DNA of 64,000 bases from Acidobacteriota bacterium (GTDB lineage Bacteria; Acidobacteriota; Holophagae; Acanthopleuribacterales; Acanthopleuribacteraceae), in NCBI GenBank assembly GCA_020439745.1, contig JAGQSC010000064.1, forward strand, positions 1 through 64,000, written 5' to 3'. Of this stretch, positions 37,269 through 46,845 are shown piece by piece. The notes beneath the pieces are model-generated. The model saw nothing but the letters and a program-made list of their open reading frames with translations. It ran no database searches and was not told the DNA's origin. Positions within the stretch are counted from its first letter, which is position 1; each line of letters begins with the position of its first letter. Position numbers and translations under genes: made by a program.

Positions 37269-38300
37269 ATGCCCCCTTCGCGTTACGAACAAGCAGGTGT
37301 ATCCATTGACGCCCAAGATCAAGCGATTCAAAACATCAAATCGGACGTAAAGAGCACCGCCACATCGCGCGTTCTTTCAGAAATAGGTAGTTTTGGTGGC
37401 TTGTTCGACATTCGTTTTCCAGAGATGACGAACCCGGTCCTCGTCGCCTCGGCTGACGGCGTGGGCACCAAGCTGAAAGTAGCGTTTGATGCCGGAAAAC
37501 ATGACACTGTCGGGCAGTGCCTGGTCAATCATTGCATTAACGACATTCTGGTTCAGGGTGCCAAACCGCTCTTTTTTATGGACTATATCGCTACGGGTAA
37601 ACTGAAGCCCGGTGTCGTGGGCGACATTCTTGCCGGGATGGCCGTCGCTTGCCGCGAATCTGAACTGGCGATTCTCGGCGGTGAGATGGCCGAAATGCCC
37701 GGTTTCTACCAAACCGACGAATACGATGTGGCTGGTTTCATCGTAGGTGTGGTAGACCGAACCAAGATTCTCGGAGAAAAGAGGGTGCAGAAAGGCCAAA
37801 AGATTGTCGGCCTGAAGTCCAGCGGGCTCCATACCAATGGCTACTCATTGGCACGAAAAATTGTCTTTGAAGAAGCCCAACTCCAACTGCACGACAAGGT
37901 TCCGGGTTCGGAGCAAACTGTGGTGGATGCCTTACTTGCCGTGCACCGACCCTATTACAAGACGGTCGCGACCTTGTTGCAGTCCGACCACATCCAAGCC
38001 ATGGCTCATATCACTGGCGGTGGGTTTTTGGATAATGTGCCCCGCGTCCTGCCGAAACACCTGAATGCAACGATTGCCATCAACAGCTACCCCGTCCCAC
38101 CCCTATTCAAGTTTCTGGTTGAAAAAGGAGAGGTCACGAGAGACGAGGCTTACCGTGTCTTTAATATGGGCATTGGGATGATGCTCTTTGTAGAGCCAGA
38201 GCACATGGACCACGTACAGAACCATTTGCGTGAACAAGGCGAGGAACCGGTGCTGCTCGGTGACGTTGTCGACGGGACCGGCATCGTTACCTTGGTTTGA
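37269..38300 (+). CDS. purM: Phosphoribosylformylglycinamidine cyclo-ligase (AIR synthetase)
   Basis: Catalyses ATP-dependent ring closure of FGAM to AIR, the fifth step of purine synthesis. The N-terminal ATP-binding domain has SADGVGTKLKVA (about 58-69) and HCINDILVQGA (about 88-98), and the C-terminal domain has GLKSSGLHTNGYSLAR (about 179-194) and the ITGGGFLDNVPR motif. Length 343 residues matches PurM. It converges on purN with a 14-base overlap of the coding ends, so the two purine genes are transcribed towards each other and not as an operon. Confidence 0.96.
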   Translation: MPPSRYEQAGVSIDAQDQAIQNIKSDVKSTATSRVLSEIGSFGGLFDIRFPEMTNPVLVASADGVGTKLKVAFDAGKHDTVGQCLVNHCINDILVQGAKPLFFMDYIATGKLKPGVVGDILAGMAVACRESELAILGGEMAEMPGFYQTDEYDVAGFIVGVVDRTKILGEKRVQKGQKIVGLKSSGLHTNGYSLARKIVFEEAQLQLHDKVPGSEQTVVDALLAVHRPYYKTVATLLQSDHIQAMAHITGGGFLDNVPRVLPKHLNATIAINSYPVPPLFKFLVEKGEVTRDEAYRVFNMGIGMMLFVEPEHMDHVQNHLREQGEEPVLLGDVVDGTGIVTLV

Positions 38301-38904
38301 TCGACACCCTACCAGACTCCAAACCTACACGTTTTTCGGCAAACCACTGAATCACCTTGGGATAGGCCTCGCACTCGGCTTCGAATACCTTAGCTTGAAT
38401 CTGTTCGGGACCGTCGTCTAATGAGAGTGACACAGCCTGTTGATAGATGATCGGACCCTCATCGTATTGATCGTCGACAAAATGAATGGTGCAGCCACTC
38501 ACGGTGCATCCTCTGCGGTATACGGACTCGTGCACGCGCATACCGTAGAAACCGTGCCCGGAAAAAGCGGGAATCAAGGAGGGGTGAATATTGATGCATC
38601 GATTGCGGAATTGCGGGCCGGGTAAGTATCGCTTCAAGAATCCGCCCATCACCACCAGATCGACTTTGGCGCGCAACATTTGCGCATTGATACTGTCGCT
38701 AAATGCCTCGTCCGAATCGAATGTGGCACGCGTTATCACGGTGCACGGAAGACCCAGTGCCTCGGCTCGTTGCACACCTGCGGCTTTGCGGCTGGAAGAC
38801 ACTACGGTGCAAATTTCCGCATCCAAGTGACCGGCCTTAATCGTTTTTTGCAGGTTGCTCATGGTGGTGCCACCACCGGAAATCAAGATACCCAAACGCA
38901 ACAT
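38287..38904 (-). CDS. purN: Phosphoribosylglycinamide formyltransferase (GAR transformylase)
   Basis: Transfers formyl from 10-formyl-THF to GAR in purine synthesis. A 205-residue PurN with N-terminal LGILISGGGTTMSNLQ, the active-site INIHPSLIPAF motif (Asn and His catalytic) and D-E-G-P-I-I after TIHFVDDQYDEGPII. The SGHGFYGMRVHESVY segment agrees with the family. Its ATG overlaps the stop of the upstream sigma-54 regulator by one base (TAATG), so purN is translated after the regulator in one transcript. It overlaps purM head-on at the 3' end. Confidence 0.93.
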   Translation of the reverse strand: MLRLGILISGGGTTMSNLQKTIKAGHLDAEICTVVSSSRKAAGVQRAEALGLPCTVITRATFDSDEAFSDSINAQMLRAKVDLVVMGGFLKRYLPGPQFRNRCINIHPSLIPAFSGHGFYGMRVHESVYRRGCTVSGCTIHFVDDQYDEGPIIYQQAVSLSLDDGPEQIQAKVFEAECEAYPKVIQWFAEKRVGLESGRVSIKPR

Positions 38905-40583
38905 TAAGAATCGTCCTTGGGCACAGACGAGATATCGATCCCTGCCCGTTTCATGAGCTTATAAAACAGTGTTCGGTTGATATCACTGAGTTCGGCCGCT
39001 TTGCGCGCCGAACCATCGGCCCGGCGCAATAACTCGAGCAGGAACCTTCGCTCCAGGTCACGGCCATAGCTCACGGCCACCTGTTCCACGTCACTTTTCA
39101 GTTGGCGAAGCGTCTCGCGATCCGCAGGAATCACATGGTCGAACTTCTCAAACGGATGCAGTTGATAGAAACCCGTGTGCGTAGGCCCCACCGCTGTCTT
39201 CACTTCGTCTGGCAAATCTTTGATTCTGATGCGATTGCCTTTGGCCATGACCACAGTTCGTTGAATGATATTGTCCAACTCACGCACATTACCCGGGTAG
39301 TCATATTGTTGAAGCGCCTCAAATACGGCCTCTTCAACCGACCGTCGGCTGGCGCGGCTCTTGCCAATATATTTGGCGAACATGGACTCTGCTAGTAAGC
39401 GAATGTCCATGCCCCGTTCGCGCAGTGCGGGAATATCAATAGGAATAACATGGATGCGGTAATAGAGGTCTTCACGAAAAGTCTTGCGCGCCACCATCTC
39501 TTTCAGGTCGCGGTGCGTGGCCACCACAATCCGGGCGTCCGACCTGACGACCTGGTTTCCGCCCACGCGATTGAACTGCTTTTCTTGCAAGAACCGCAGT
39601 AGTTTTGCCTGGAACGCAAGCGGCATTTCCCCAATCTCATCCAGGAAAAGCGTACCGCCGTTGGCCTGCTCAACACGGCCAATCTTGCGGTAGTAGGCCC
39701 CCGTGAACGCGCCTTTCTCGTGACCAAACATTTCGCTCTCAATCAGCTCATGGGGAATCGCGGAACAGTTGATGGCGACAAATGGGCCATCCTTGCGGTT
39801 ACTGAGTAGGTGGACACGGCGCGAGAATAGTTCCTTGCCCGTTCCGGACTCACCGCGCAAGTAAATAGAAGCGTCTGAGTCCGCTGCACGCTCGAGTTTC
39901 TGCAAAGCTTCCATGAACCGAGGGTCACTACCGAGAATTTCATCATCGGCAGAGAGTCGCTTGTCTTTGATATCAATAACCACCGCTGAGTCCTTCTCAA
40001 CTTCAGCTTCAAAGTAGGGTTGAATGATGGCAAACAATACCTCTGCATAGCGTGCAAGGATGTGTAGTCGCGCAGTTTGAATGCGTGGCGTTTTCATGCG
40101 ACTCCGTGCCCGGATTGCGAGTGCCTGGGTTCCCTGCACGGGACATTTGAATATCACATGTTGCGCCCACTCTGATGATTCAACGGACACAAAATCATGA
40201 GATCCGCCCGGCGGGATATCCGTGTCTTGATCGTCCTCGCCTGCAATGGGATGGATTCGAATCCAGTTGGGTTCGGCTTCTGCAAAGTACATGATGATCT
40301 CATCCGCTCGCAGATACTTGGTGATTTCGCTGGATACATGTTCCAGGATGAACCAACGCCTGCTCTGCGCCTTGGCGCGAATCGCTGCAAGCCGACGCAA
40401 AGATTGCCAAAGGTCTAGTTCGTCCCTTAGTTCCTGTAGGTTGCCCAACCCTTCACGCAAGGGTGACAACAGCTCGGATGTGAAACTGGGTGGCAAATGC
40501 GCTGGATCCATGAAATCCAGACTCTTGACCAAGGTCTCCGCTGCAGCGAGCCAATTACTGATCGATTCATTTTGATTGACCAA
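38904..40583 (-). CDS. Sigma-54-dependent transcriptional activator with Fis-type HTH
   Basis: An enhancer-binding protein of about 559 residues. The N-terminal sensor (about 1-205) has no receiver aspartate signature and is perhaps a GAF-like domain. The AAA+ domain has Walker A GESGTGKE, the GAFTGA loop that contacts sigma-54, Walker B LFLDEIGEM and the GNVRELDNI motif. The C-terminus carries a Fis-type HTH (GSARKAAELSDINRTLFYKLMKRAGI). The start is uncertain: TTG at 40583, with AGGGG upstream, is preferred over an ATG at 40667 that would add a cysteine-rich tail of no clear meaning. It heads a unit with purN. A good sigma-54 promoter lies at 18077. Confidence 0.9.
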   Translation of the reverse strand: MVNQNESISNWLAAAETLVKSLDFMDPAHLPPSFTSELLSPLREGLGNLQELRDELDLWQSLRRLAAIRAKAQSRRWFILEHVSSEITKYLRADEIIMYFAEAEPNWIRIHPIAGEDDQDTDIPPGGSHDFVSVESSEWAQHVIFKCPVQGTQALAIRARSRMKTPRIQTARLHILARYAEVLFAIIQPYFEAEVEKDSAVVIDIKDKRLSADDEILGSDPRFMEALQKLERAADSDASIYLRGESGTGKELFSRRVHLLSNRKDGPFVAINCSAIPHELIESEMFGHEKGAFTGAYYRKIGRVEQANGGTLFLDEIGEMPLAFQAKLLRFLQEKQFNRVGGNQVVRSDARIVVATHRDLKEMVARKTFREDLYYRIHVIPIDIPALRERGMDIRLLAESMFAKYIGKSRASRRSVEEAVFEALQQYDYPGNVRELDNIIQRTVVMAKGNRIRIKDLPDEVKTAVGPTHTGFYQLHPFEKFDHVIPADRETLRQLKSDVEQVAVSYGRDLERRFLLELLRRADGSARKAAELSDINRTLFYKLMKRAGIDISSVPKDDS

Positions 40584-40637
40584 AGTTCCCCTACCAAATC
40601 CTTGTGCTAGAAGGCATTGTAACCGTCTCCCCCAAAA

Positions 40638-40656
40638 GTGACAATCTCCGTGACAA
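40638..40656. promoter_or_regulatory. GTGACAA direct repeat between divergent genes
   Basis: GTGACAA occurs at 40638-40644 and 40650-40656, a 12-base period, in the region between the sigma-54 activator (minus) and the surface-protein gene (plus). It could be a tandem regulator site; nothing else in the region (40584-40746) is recognised. Confidence 0.3.
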
Positions 40657-40746
40657 CTAAGACACACCTCGATCGTTCGACTTGCATCTCGTTACCCCAG
40701 ACCACATATTAAGCACTTGAGCGTCTCATCGATGACTGGAGGATCC

Positions 40747-43700
40747 ATGCGTATTTCCGTCCTAATGTGGTGTGCCACTGCAGTTCTAGCCCAGAATTTT
40801 CAGGGCCAGATCAGTAGCAGTGAAACCGATATGTGGACATTCTCCACGCAGGGAATCGTCATCTTTGTCGCTTCATCCGAGCCATTCGATGCAGGTGCAA
40901 CCCATAACTGGCAAACCTCCGATGGACAGACCGGAACCGGCACAACGTTTACCTTCATGATACCCGGTCCGGGCATTTTCAAAATCAGCCTACAATCCAC
41001 CAGTTCCACCGGTCAGGTGTCGACCCCTGACGACCGTCTTGTCTATGTTTCGGATCCATTTGCCTTCGGATCCATTGTCATGGGCCCCATCGAAACTTCT
41101 CTGCATTCGGTAGCACCAGGTGGCCATGTTCGCGTCAACGGGAATGTTCGGGCAACGGCACCTGCAACCATCCATTGGTCTTATCTGGCCAATGGCCGCA
41201 TGGTTCGGGCCGACGGTCTCTCGCTTGAATTTTTCAGCAATCAAGAGCAACTGAACGGGGTGCGCATCGCGGGGATCGCAGCCGATGCACAAGGCAATTA
41301 TGCGCAGCCTCAATATACGGACGTCTTTGTGCTCAACGGAAACCTGCCACCCACTTCCCGAGTCGTATTGCCCAAGTACCAAACGGTTGCGGCAACAGCA
41401 GGTGTACCCGTGACCTTTCAAGGGGATGCGGTTGACCCTGAAAACGACCCGGTCACTTACACGTGGCGCAATCTAGACACCGGCGAACAGGTCGTCGGCA
41501 ACCCGGTGGACATAACGTTTCAGGCCGAAGGTTCTCATCACATTCAGCTGTTGGCCAGCGACAATCGTGGTAACCAGGACCCCATCGTACCGCTGGTCAC
41601 GGTAAACACCTACTCGGTTGGCGAGGTGCCCGACCCCTTCTCGGTGATCACCTTGCCCCAACAAGATCAACGGATCCAGGTGGGTGATGCCGTGATTCTC
41701 AAAGGCTATGCATTCGGTGAGAACGGCGAAGTCGATTCGCGTTTTTCGGTCCGTCACATCGACGATGACACCCCAACCAGCACATTTGAAGGATCGGGCC
41801 CCTATCGTCTGAAATTGGATCGACCGGGTCTGTTCGAGATCGCATTTGACCCCACAGACATCGTGCCCGTACGCAGCAGTGCAAACACCCGATTCATCGC
41901 CGTTCAGCCACTCTCAAACAACCTTCCTCCAATCATCGAAAGCACACCCGAATCGCTTGTCCTCATCCGCAATGGAGCGTCTGGCGCGTTCGAGGTGGAC
42001 GCTACCGACCCTGAAGGAGATCCGCTTTCCTATACTTGGTTCAGCGAAGGCCGAATCATCCAACGCGGCGGCAACACACTTCAAACGAATTTCAGTTTTG
42101 ACAGCGACGATTTTTATCTGGGGGTACTGGGCACCAACATCGGTGTCTGGGTCAATGATGACCGTATGAATTTCGCGGAAACGCCCTTTCAGAATTTCGT
42201 CAATATCTATGTCGATCGGTTGCCACCCGTCATTCGCATTAACGATTTGGATAACTCGGCAACCCTGCGCATACCTATGGGCAGTTCAGTGGACCTGAAC
42301 GCCCACCTCGCCAACGAGGATGGTTTGTCCTTGCGTTTCAACTGGTCGATTTCACGGGGTGCCAACCTGGTGTTGCAAAGTACCCAGCGAAATCTCGGTC
42401 GCGTGCGACTGGACGATGCCGGACTGTACACGGTGATTTGCGATGTGCAAACAACCGACGCTGCTCTTCGAGCACCTTATCCGGGTCTGGTCCTGGTGCA
42501 TGTATACGATCCGGCACGCACCCCAGACACCGCGATCACAAGGCCTTTGGGAGACACAATCACCGTCGAAGTTGGAACTTCGATAGATTTTGAAGGTACG
42601 GTGCAGGAACCGCAGTTTATCGCCGACGACAACGTTTTTTCAACCTATCAACAAGTGCGCAATAACCTGCGTTGGACCCTGCAGGGACCCAGCGGATCCA
42701 ACATCATCGAAAGCAATGAGCAAATTCAATTAACATTGACACAGCTCGGCACCCACACCGTGAGCTTGAACACCCTCAACACACTGGGACAAACGGACTC
42801 AACCCCTGCTCAGATCACCGTAAACGTCGTGAGTCCCATTCCAGACGCAAATTTTGAACCCAACGATGAACGCGCTCAGGCCGCCGAACTCAGTGCCGGA
42901 AAATACGGTGCACTCAGCTTGTCGGACGCAGATCCGGTGGACTGGTATTTCTTCGATCTGCAACAGGATGGCACCACCATTGAGTGGACCTTTGATTTGA
43001 CCCAGAGCAGCAACGATGGTCGTATTGAGATTTTTCAAGGCGAAAACCCCGTACATCAAGGTCGACTCGCTGCCGGAGGCGTCAGCCCATTCGCCTATAC
43101 GGGAAGTCGAGCAGGTCGGTATTTCATTAAGATCAGTACCGATGGGGCAAAACGACCGGGCGGACTGGACTTCGGAGTCGGGGTCACCACATCCAATCCC
43201 CGATTGATTTTCCCCTACCCCAAATACGACGTAATTGACACGACTGCTTTAACCGTCGTCAATCCATTCAACGAACCGGCGGCTGTTGTTTTTGAAGCCC
43301 GCGACAACGCGGGACAAACGCTTAGTGAATGGTCTACTGTCATACCCGGTTACGGTCGCATTGAGCGAACCGTTGAAGAATTGTTTCCAAGCCTCAACGT
43401 GTTGCAGCTCGATTGGGTCCGAGTGCGTTCCGATAAAGGTGTCGTAGGCATGAGCCTGACTCTAGCCCGCGACCACAAGACAGCGGTTGCAGAACCGGCC
43501 ATCATTGGTAACCTAGACGAACTGATTGTCCCACACATCGCTCAAAATACGGATCAGTGGTTCACGAAGGTCGCATTGATCAACAACACCTCCGGTGATG
43601 CGTCCGCCCTGTTCAACACCTCCGCAGGTAATTATGGGGTGCCCGCTGTGACGAACCCCTACGCCCATGCCCTATTCGATTTTGTTCAGTTCTTCGGTGG

Positions 43701-44508
43701 TTCGCTGCCCGGTGGCACCGAATGGGGCCGATTTGCGGAGACAAACGCTTCTGTTGCCATGGCCGGCATGGAGGTATTCGGCAAACGTGATGGCAATCTG
43801 CAAGTCGCGGGTCTGAATCTGAGCTCTGAAAAGCTGAAGAACCCCAATTTCTATTATGTGCGCAAGAACATCACCTTCCCTCACGTTGCCGCAGATACCC
43901 GAAACTTCTGGACTGGGATCGCCTTTGTCAACACAGAGGACCAGACCAATACCGCCACGTTGCGCGCCTACAGTGCTTCTGGTTCGGTCTTGGCTGAGGA
44001 AGCGCTGGTCATGGAGCCGCGAGGCAAGCGCGTAGGTCTTGCCTACCAGTTGTTCCCCACATTGAACTCAGAATCTGCCATTAGTTGGGTTCACTTGGAA
44101 ACCGATGGCGCCATCACGGGGTACGAACTATTTGGCAGTAACGATGGTAGTGACCGCCGTCTTGCAGGACTCCAAGCGGTTGGCGGCGGCGGCACATCCT
44201 TGGTTCTACCCAAGATCCAAGTGGAACCGGGCATATTCTGGACGGGCGTTGCGGTGGTCAATTTGTCCTCCAACGCAAGTGCCAGTCTCACTTATACCTG
44301 TTATGCCGATGACGGCAGCGTGACGGGTACCGCGCAAAGAAGTGTAGGACCCAACCAAAAAGATGTCGCGCTAGCGGAAGCGTTATTCGGTGGATTGCTA
44401 CCCTACAAAACCACCTGGATCAAGATCGATTCAAGTCAACCAATCGCCGCATTTGAGCTTTTAGGCGATATCAATGGTGAATTCCTTGCCGGTGTGATTG
44501 CCCAATAA
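40747..44508 (+). CDS. Large secreted surface protein with PKD-like, PPC and four beta-sandwich repeats
   Basis: A 1253-residue exported protein. The ATG at 40747 has GGAGG just upstream and gives a short signal peptide (RISVLMWCATAVLAQ); earlier in-frame starts are possible. The N-terminal two-thirds hold PKD/Ig-like domains with repeats of the D-P-E-N-D-P-V-T-Y-T-W / D-P-E-G-D-P-L-S-Y-T-W type. A pre-peptidase C-terminal (PPC) domain sits around residues 705-800 (PNDERAQAAELS...SDADPVDWYFFDL). The last 450 residues are four copies of a ~110-residue domain with the pattern TGIAFVN...YSASGSVLAEE...LFP...ISWVHLETD...ITGYELFG. It probably acts in cell-surface binding or structure. No catalytic or sorting signal is seen. 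Confidence 0.75.
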   Translation: MRISVLMWCATAVLAQNFQGQISSSETDMWTFSTQGIVIFVASSEPFDAGATHNWQTSDGQTGTGTTFTFMIPGPGIFKISLQSTSSTGQVSTPDDRLVYVSDPFAFGSIVMGPIETSLHSVAPGGHVRVNGNVRATAPATIHWSYLANGRMVRADGLSLEFFSNQEQLNGVRIAGIAADAQGNYAQPQYTDVFVLNGNLPPTSRVVLPKYQTVAATAGVPVTFQGDAVDPENDPVTYTWRNLDTGEQVVGNPVDITFQAEGSHHIQLLASDNRGNQDPIVPLVTVNTYSVGEVPDPFSVITLPQQDQRIQVGDAVILKGYAFGENGEVDSRFSVRHIDDDTPTSTFEGSGPYRLKLDRPGLFEIAFDPTDIVPVRSSANTRFIAVQPLSNNLPPIIESTPESLVLIRNGASGAFEVDATDPEGDPLSYTWFSEGRIIQRGGNTLQTNFSFDSDDFYLGVLGTNIGVWVNDDRMNFAETPFQNFVNIYVDRLPPVIRINDLDNSATLRIPMGSSVDLNAHLANEDGLSLRFNWSISRGANLVLQSTQRNLGRVRLDDAGLYTVICDVQTTDAALRAPYPGLVLVHVYDPARTPDTAITRPLGDTITVEVGTSIDFEGTVQEPQFIADDNVFSTYQQVRNNLRWTLQGPSGSNIIESNEQIQLTLTQLGTHTVSLNTLNTLGQTDSTPAQITVNVVSPIPDANFEPNDERAQAAELSAGKYGALSLSDADPVDWYFFDLQQDGTTIEWTFDLTQSSNDGRIEIFQGENPVHQGRLAAGGVSPFAYTGSRAGRYFIKISTDGAKRPGGLDFGVGVTTSNPRLIFPYPKYDVIDTTALTVVNPFNEPAAVVFEARDNAGQTLSEWSTVIPGYGRIERTVEELFPSLNVLQLDWVRVRSDKGVVGMSLTLARDHKTAVAEPAIIGNLDELIVPHIAQNTDQWFTKVALINNTSGDASALFNTSAGNYGVPAVTNPYAHALFDFVQFFGGSLPGGTEWGRFAETNASVAMAGMEVFGKRDGNLQVAGLNLSSEKLKNPNFYYVRKNITFPHVAADTRNFWTGIAFVNTEDQTNTATLRAYSASGSVLAEEALVMEPRGKRVGLAYQLFPTLNSESAISWVHLETDGAITGYELFGSNDGSDRRLAGLQAVGGGGTSLVLPKIQVEPGIFWTGVAVVNLSSNASASLTYTCYADDGSVTGTAQRSVGPNQKDVALAEALFGGLLPYKTTWIKIDSSQPIAAFELLGDINGEFLAGVIAQ

Positions 44509-44562
44509 TGACGCGAACCCTCATGCTTCCTCGACGTATAAAGATGTCGGGGACGCATCATC

Positions 44563-46755
44563 TTGAGACATTTCGCAGAATTCTGTTTTGACCCAAGTAC
44601 AGGAGAACTGAGTCATCCCAATCTGGGAACCGTTAACCTGCGCCCCAAAACAGCCCAGTTATTACTCTATTTCCTGGACCATCCGCGCTCGGTCCTTTCG
44701 CAGGAACGATTAATTCACGCCGTATGGGGCACCACATCCATTTCCTCAAATGTGCTCCTTCAAAGCATTCGGGAACTTCGCCAGCACCTTGGCGATGATG
44801 CACAGGAACCGGCATTCATCAAGACCCATGCGAAACGCGGTTACGCCTGGATAGCGCCCAATGCTCCACTTCCACGCCGCTGGATTTTTCCCCTCGTCAT
44901 GGCCGTCGTCGTCCTTACCTGGATACTCTGGCCCAGCCCAACACGCCGAGATTCGCCTCATCGCAACATCGTGGTCGTCCCCTTTGAAAACGCCACGGGC
45001 GATCCCAACGTGATGTGGGTGGAGCATGGTCTCAGTGACATGTTGGGAGAAGCGCTCGTACACCATCTCAAAGCTGATGTTGTCCCCAGTTATGCGGTGG
45101 AAACACAACTTGCCCAAACCCGCGAGACCAACCTCGACCAGATCCGAGATCTGTTTGGTGTGAGCTATGCCATCACGGCAAGAATCGAAAGAACCGAACC
45201 GTACCAAGCCACCATGACCGTGTCGGGCCCCAATGGATCGCATCAACGAGCGGTTGAAGGACTTGAGCTGAGTGCCTTTGTCCACGAGCTCACACAATCG
45301 GCGGCCTACCTGTTGGGCATGGATACGCCTGCCACATTTCCAGGCGGCGTTTCCCAAGTGAGTGAAGCCAATGCAGCCTATGCCAAGGGTATCGAGGCAC
45401 TACGCAGCGAAGGGGCAGCAGCCGCCTTGCAGCATTTTGAGTTTGCGGCCATCGTTGACCCCCAATTCCTGTGGCCTGTGATGCAGGCCGCAAAGGCATG
45501 TGCAGCCATGGGCCACATGGATCAAGCAGAAACGTACTTTAAGCAAGTGCACCGGCATGCATTTGCTAGGGACCCTAATCTCAGCGTAACCTGCCTGACT
45601 GAATGGGCGGGCCTCGCTATCGAACAGGGGGCCATGGATACCGCCGAAGACCGATTGCTGGAAGCGATCGCAGACGCGCAAGCCCAGGGTTACAACTATG
45701 GATTAGCCCAGGCCTGGCTGAAACAGGCCTACCTATGGACGCTGAAGGGAGAGTGGGAACGGGCGCAATCGCGATACCGAGAGGCACTTGAAATCAGCCA
45801 TCACCTCAAAGATAGCCACATGGAAGCGCAATCACTTCTAGGCATGGCCGCCAATTGCCAAGCAAGTGAAGATTTCGGTCCACACGAAAGACGTTTCAAG
45901 CAGGCTCTCTCCCATTACGCCCAAACGAATAATCAACGGGCCCGTGCGATGACAGAAATGGTGTACGCCGTCATGATGCCCTTGGGTCGGGAGGAAGAAC
46001 GAGAACTGCTCTTACACCAATCCCAAGTCACGTATCGGAAACTGGCAGACGTCAAAGGACTCGCCATGGTGGACTTCGCCAGGGGTTATCAAGCACTCCA
46101 ACAAAATAATCCCGCGCTAGCCTCGGGATTTCTGGCTTGTGCCGTCGGCAACAATCCTTTAGGGCCAAGAAGTTTGCCTGAGCATGAAGCCCAGAGACTT
46201 TGGGCTTGGTCCATAGCCTGTTCAGGTGTACAACTCGGCAAATCGCAATATATCACCAAGGGGGCCGAGTTACTCGAGGCAGTCGCCCAAACGTACCGTC
46301 ATATCGAATTCAAAATTGGCGTGGCGACTTGTGAATTCCTCCTGGGTCGCCTGTTTACTGAAACGGGTGACTATGATCGAGCTCAATCATCCTTATCTCG
46401 TTCGCGATTGGCGTTCGAACGAACCGGCATGACGAGGGTCATGGCCTACATCGATTTGCAACTCGGTGACCTTCAAATGCGGCAGCATGCGTGGGCTGAA
46501 GCGTTCGCCCACCTGGAGCGCGCCAACTTGTTTTTCGACTTTAAAGACGGGCTCACCTTGGAGCGGATGGCCAGGTGTCAATACGAGCTTGGCGATCTAC
46601 AAAGAGCGCTTGATTTGCAGTCAAAAGCGGTATCCACACCGGCCCGGTTCGATTGGAAACCTTGCGAAAGCCGGGAAGCCCATTATCGAGCTGCCTTGCG
46701 TGGCGAGCCCGTTCACCCGCTCGGCGATGAACCCTCTTTTCTTGCCACACGTTGA
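44563..46755 (+). CDS. Winged-helix (CadC/OmpR-type) membrane regulator with TPR repeats
   Basis: A 730-residue one-component regulator. An N-terminal OmpR-type winged helix (about 1-100) shows RPKTAQLLLYFLDHPRSVLSQERLI and HAKRGYAWI at its ends. A membrane segment (about 105-122) is followed by a FlgO-like or adenylate-cyclase-adjacent domain (VVPFENATGD...LSDMLGEALVHHL, about 135-240) and then about ten TPR-type repeats to the C-terminus. It has no phosphoacceptor, so it probably senses in the periplasm like CadC. The start is TTG at 44563; the ribosome site is weak. It may bind the 11-base direct repeats just after its own stop, before the propeller gene. Confidence 0.8.
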   Translation: MRHFAEFCFDPSTGELSHPNLGTVNLRPKTAQLLLYFLDHPRSVLSQERLIHAVWGTTSISSNVLLQSIRELRQHLGDDAQEPAFIKTHAKRGYAWIAPNAPLPRRWIFPLVMAVVVLTWILWPSPTRRDSPHRNIVVVPFENATGDPNVMWVEHGLSDMLGEALVHHLKADVVPSYAVETQLAQTRETNLDQIRDLFGVSYAITARIERTEPYQATMTVSGPNGSHQRAVEGLELSAFVHELTQSAAYLLGMDTPATFPGGVSQVSEANAAYAKGIEALRSEGAAAALQHFEFAAIVDPQFLWPVMQAAKACAAMGHMDQAETYFKQVHRHAFARDPNLSVTCLTEWAGLAIEQGAMDTAEDRLLEAIADAQAQGYNYGLAQAWLKQAYLWTLKGEWERAQSRYREALEISHHLKDSHMEAQSLLGMAANCQASEDFGPHERRFKQALSHYAQTNNQRARAMTEMVYAVMMPLGREEERELLLHQSQVTYRKLADVKGLAMVDFARGYQALQQNNPALASGFLACAVGNNPLGPRSLPEHEAQRLWAWSIACSGVQLGKSQYITKGAELLEAVAQTYRHIEFKIGVATCEFLLGRLFTETGDYDRAQSSLSRSRLAFERTGMTRVMAYIDLQLGDLQMRQHAWAEAFAHLERANLFFDFKDGLTLERMARCQYELGDLQRALDLQSKAVSTPARFDWKPCESREAHYRAALRGEPVHPLGDEPSFLATR

Positions 46756-46777
46756 TTTCATAAGAATTTCATTAAGA
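46756..46777 (+). promoter_or_regulatory. 11-base direct repeats, OmpR/PhoB-type binding site
   Basis: TTTCAT occurs at 46756-46761 and 46767-46772, each followed by A/T-rich bases (AAGAA and TAAGA), giving an 11-base period. This is the layout of sites bound by winged-helix response regulators such as PhoB. It lies directly after the stop of a winged-helix regulator gene and about 70 bases before the propeller gene, so autologous control is a reasonable guess. Confidence 0.45.
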
Positions 46778-46845
46778 TTTGGCCGCCCTTTCACAACTCC
46801 ATGGAACAGTCTTCGTTGGTGGATGCAGTTACGAAGGAGGTAACC

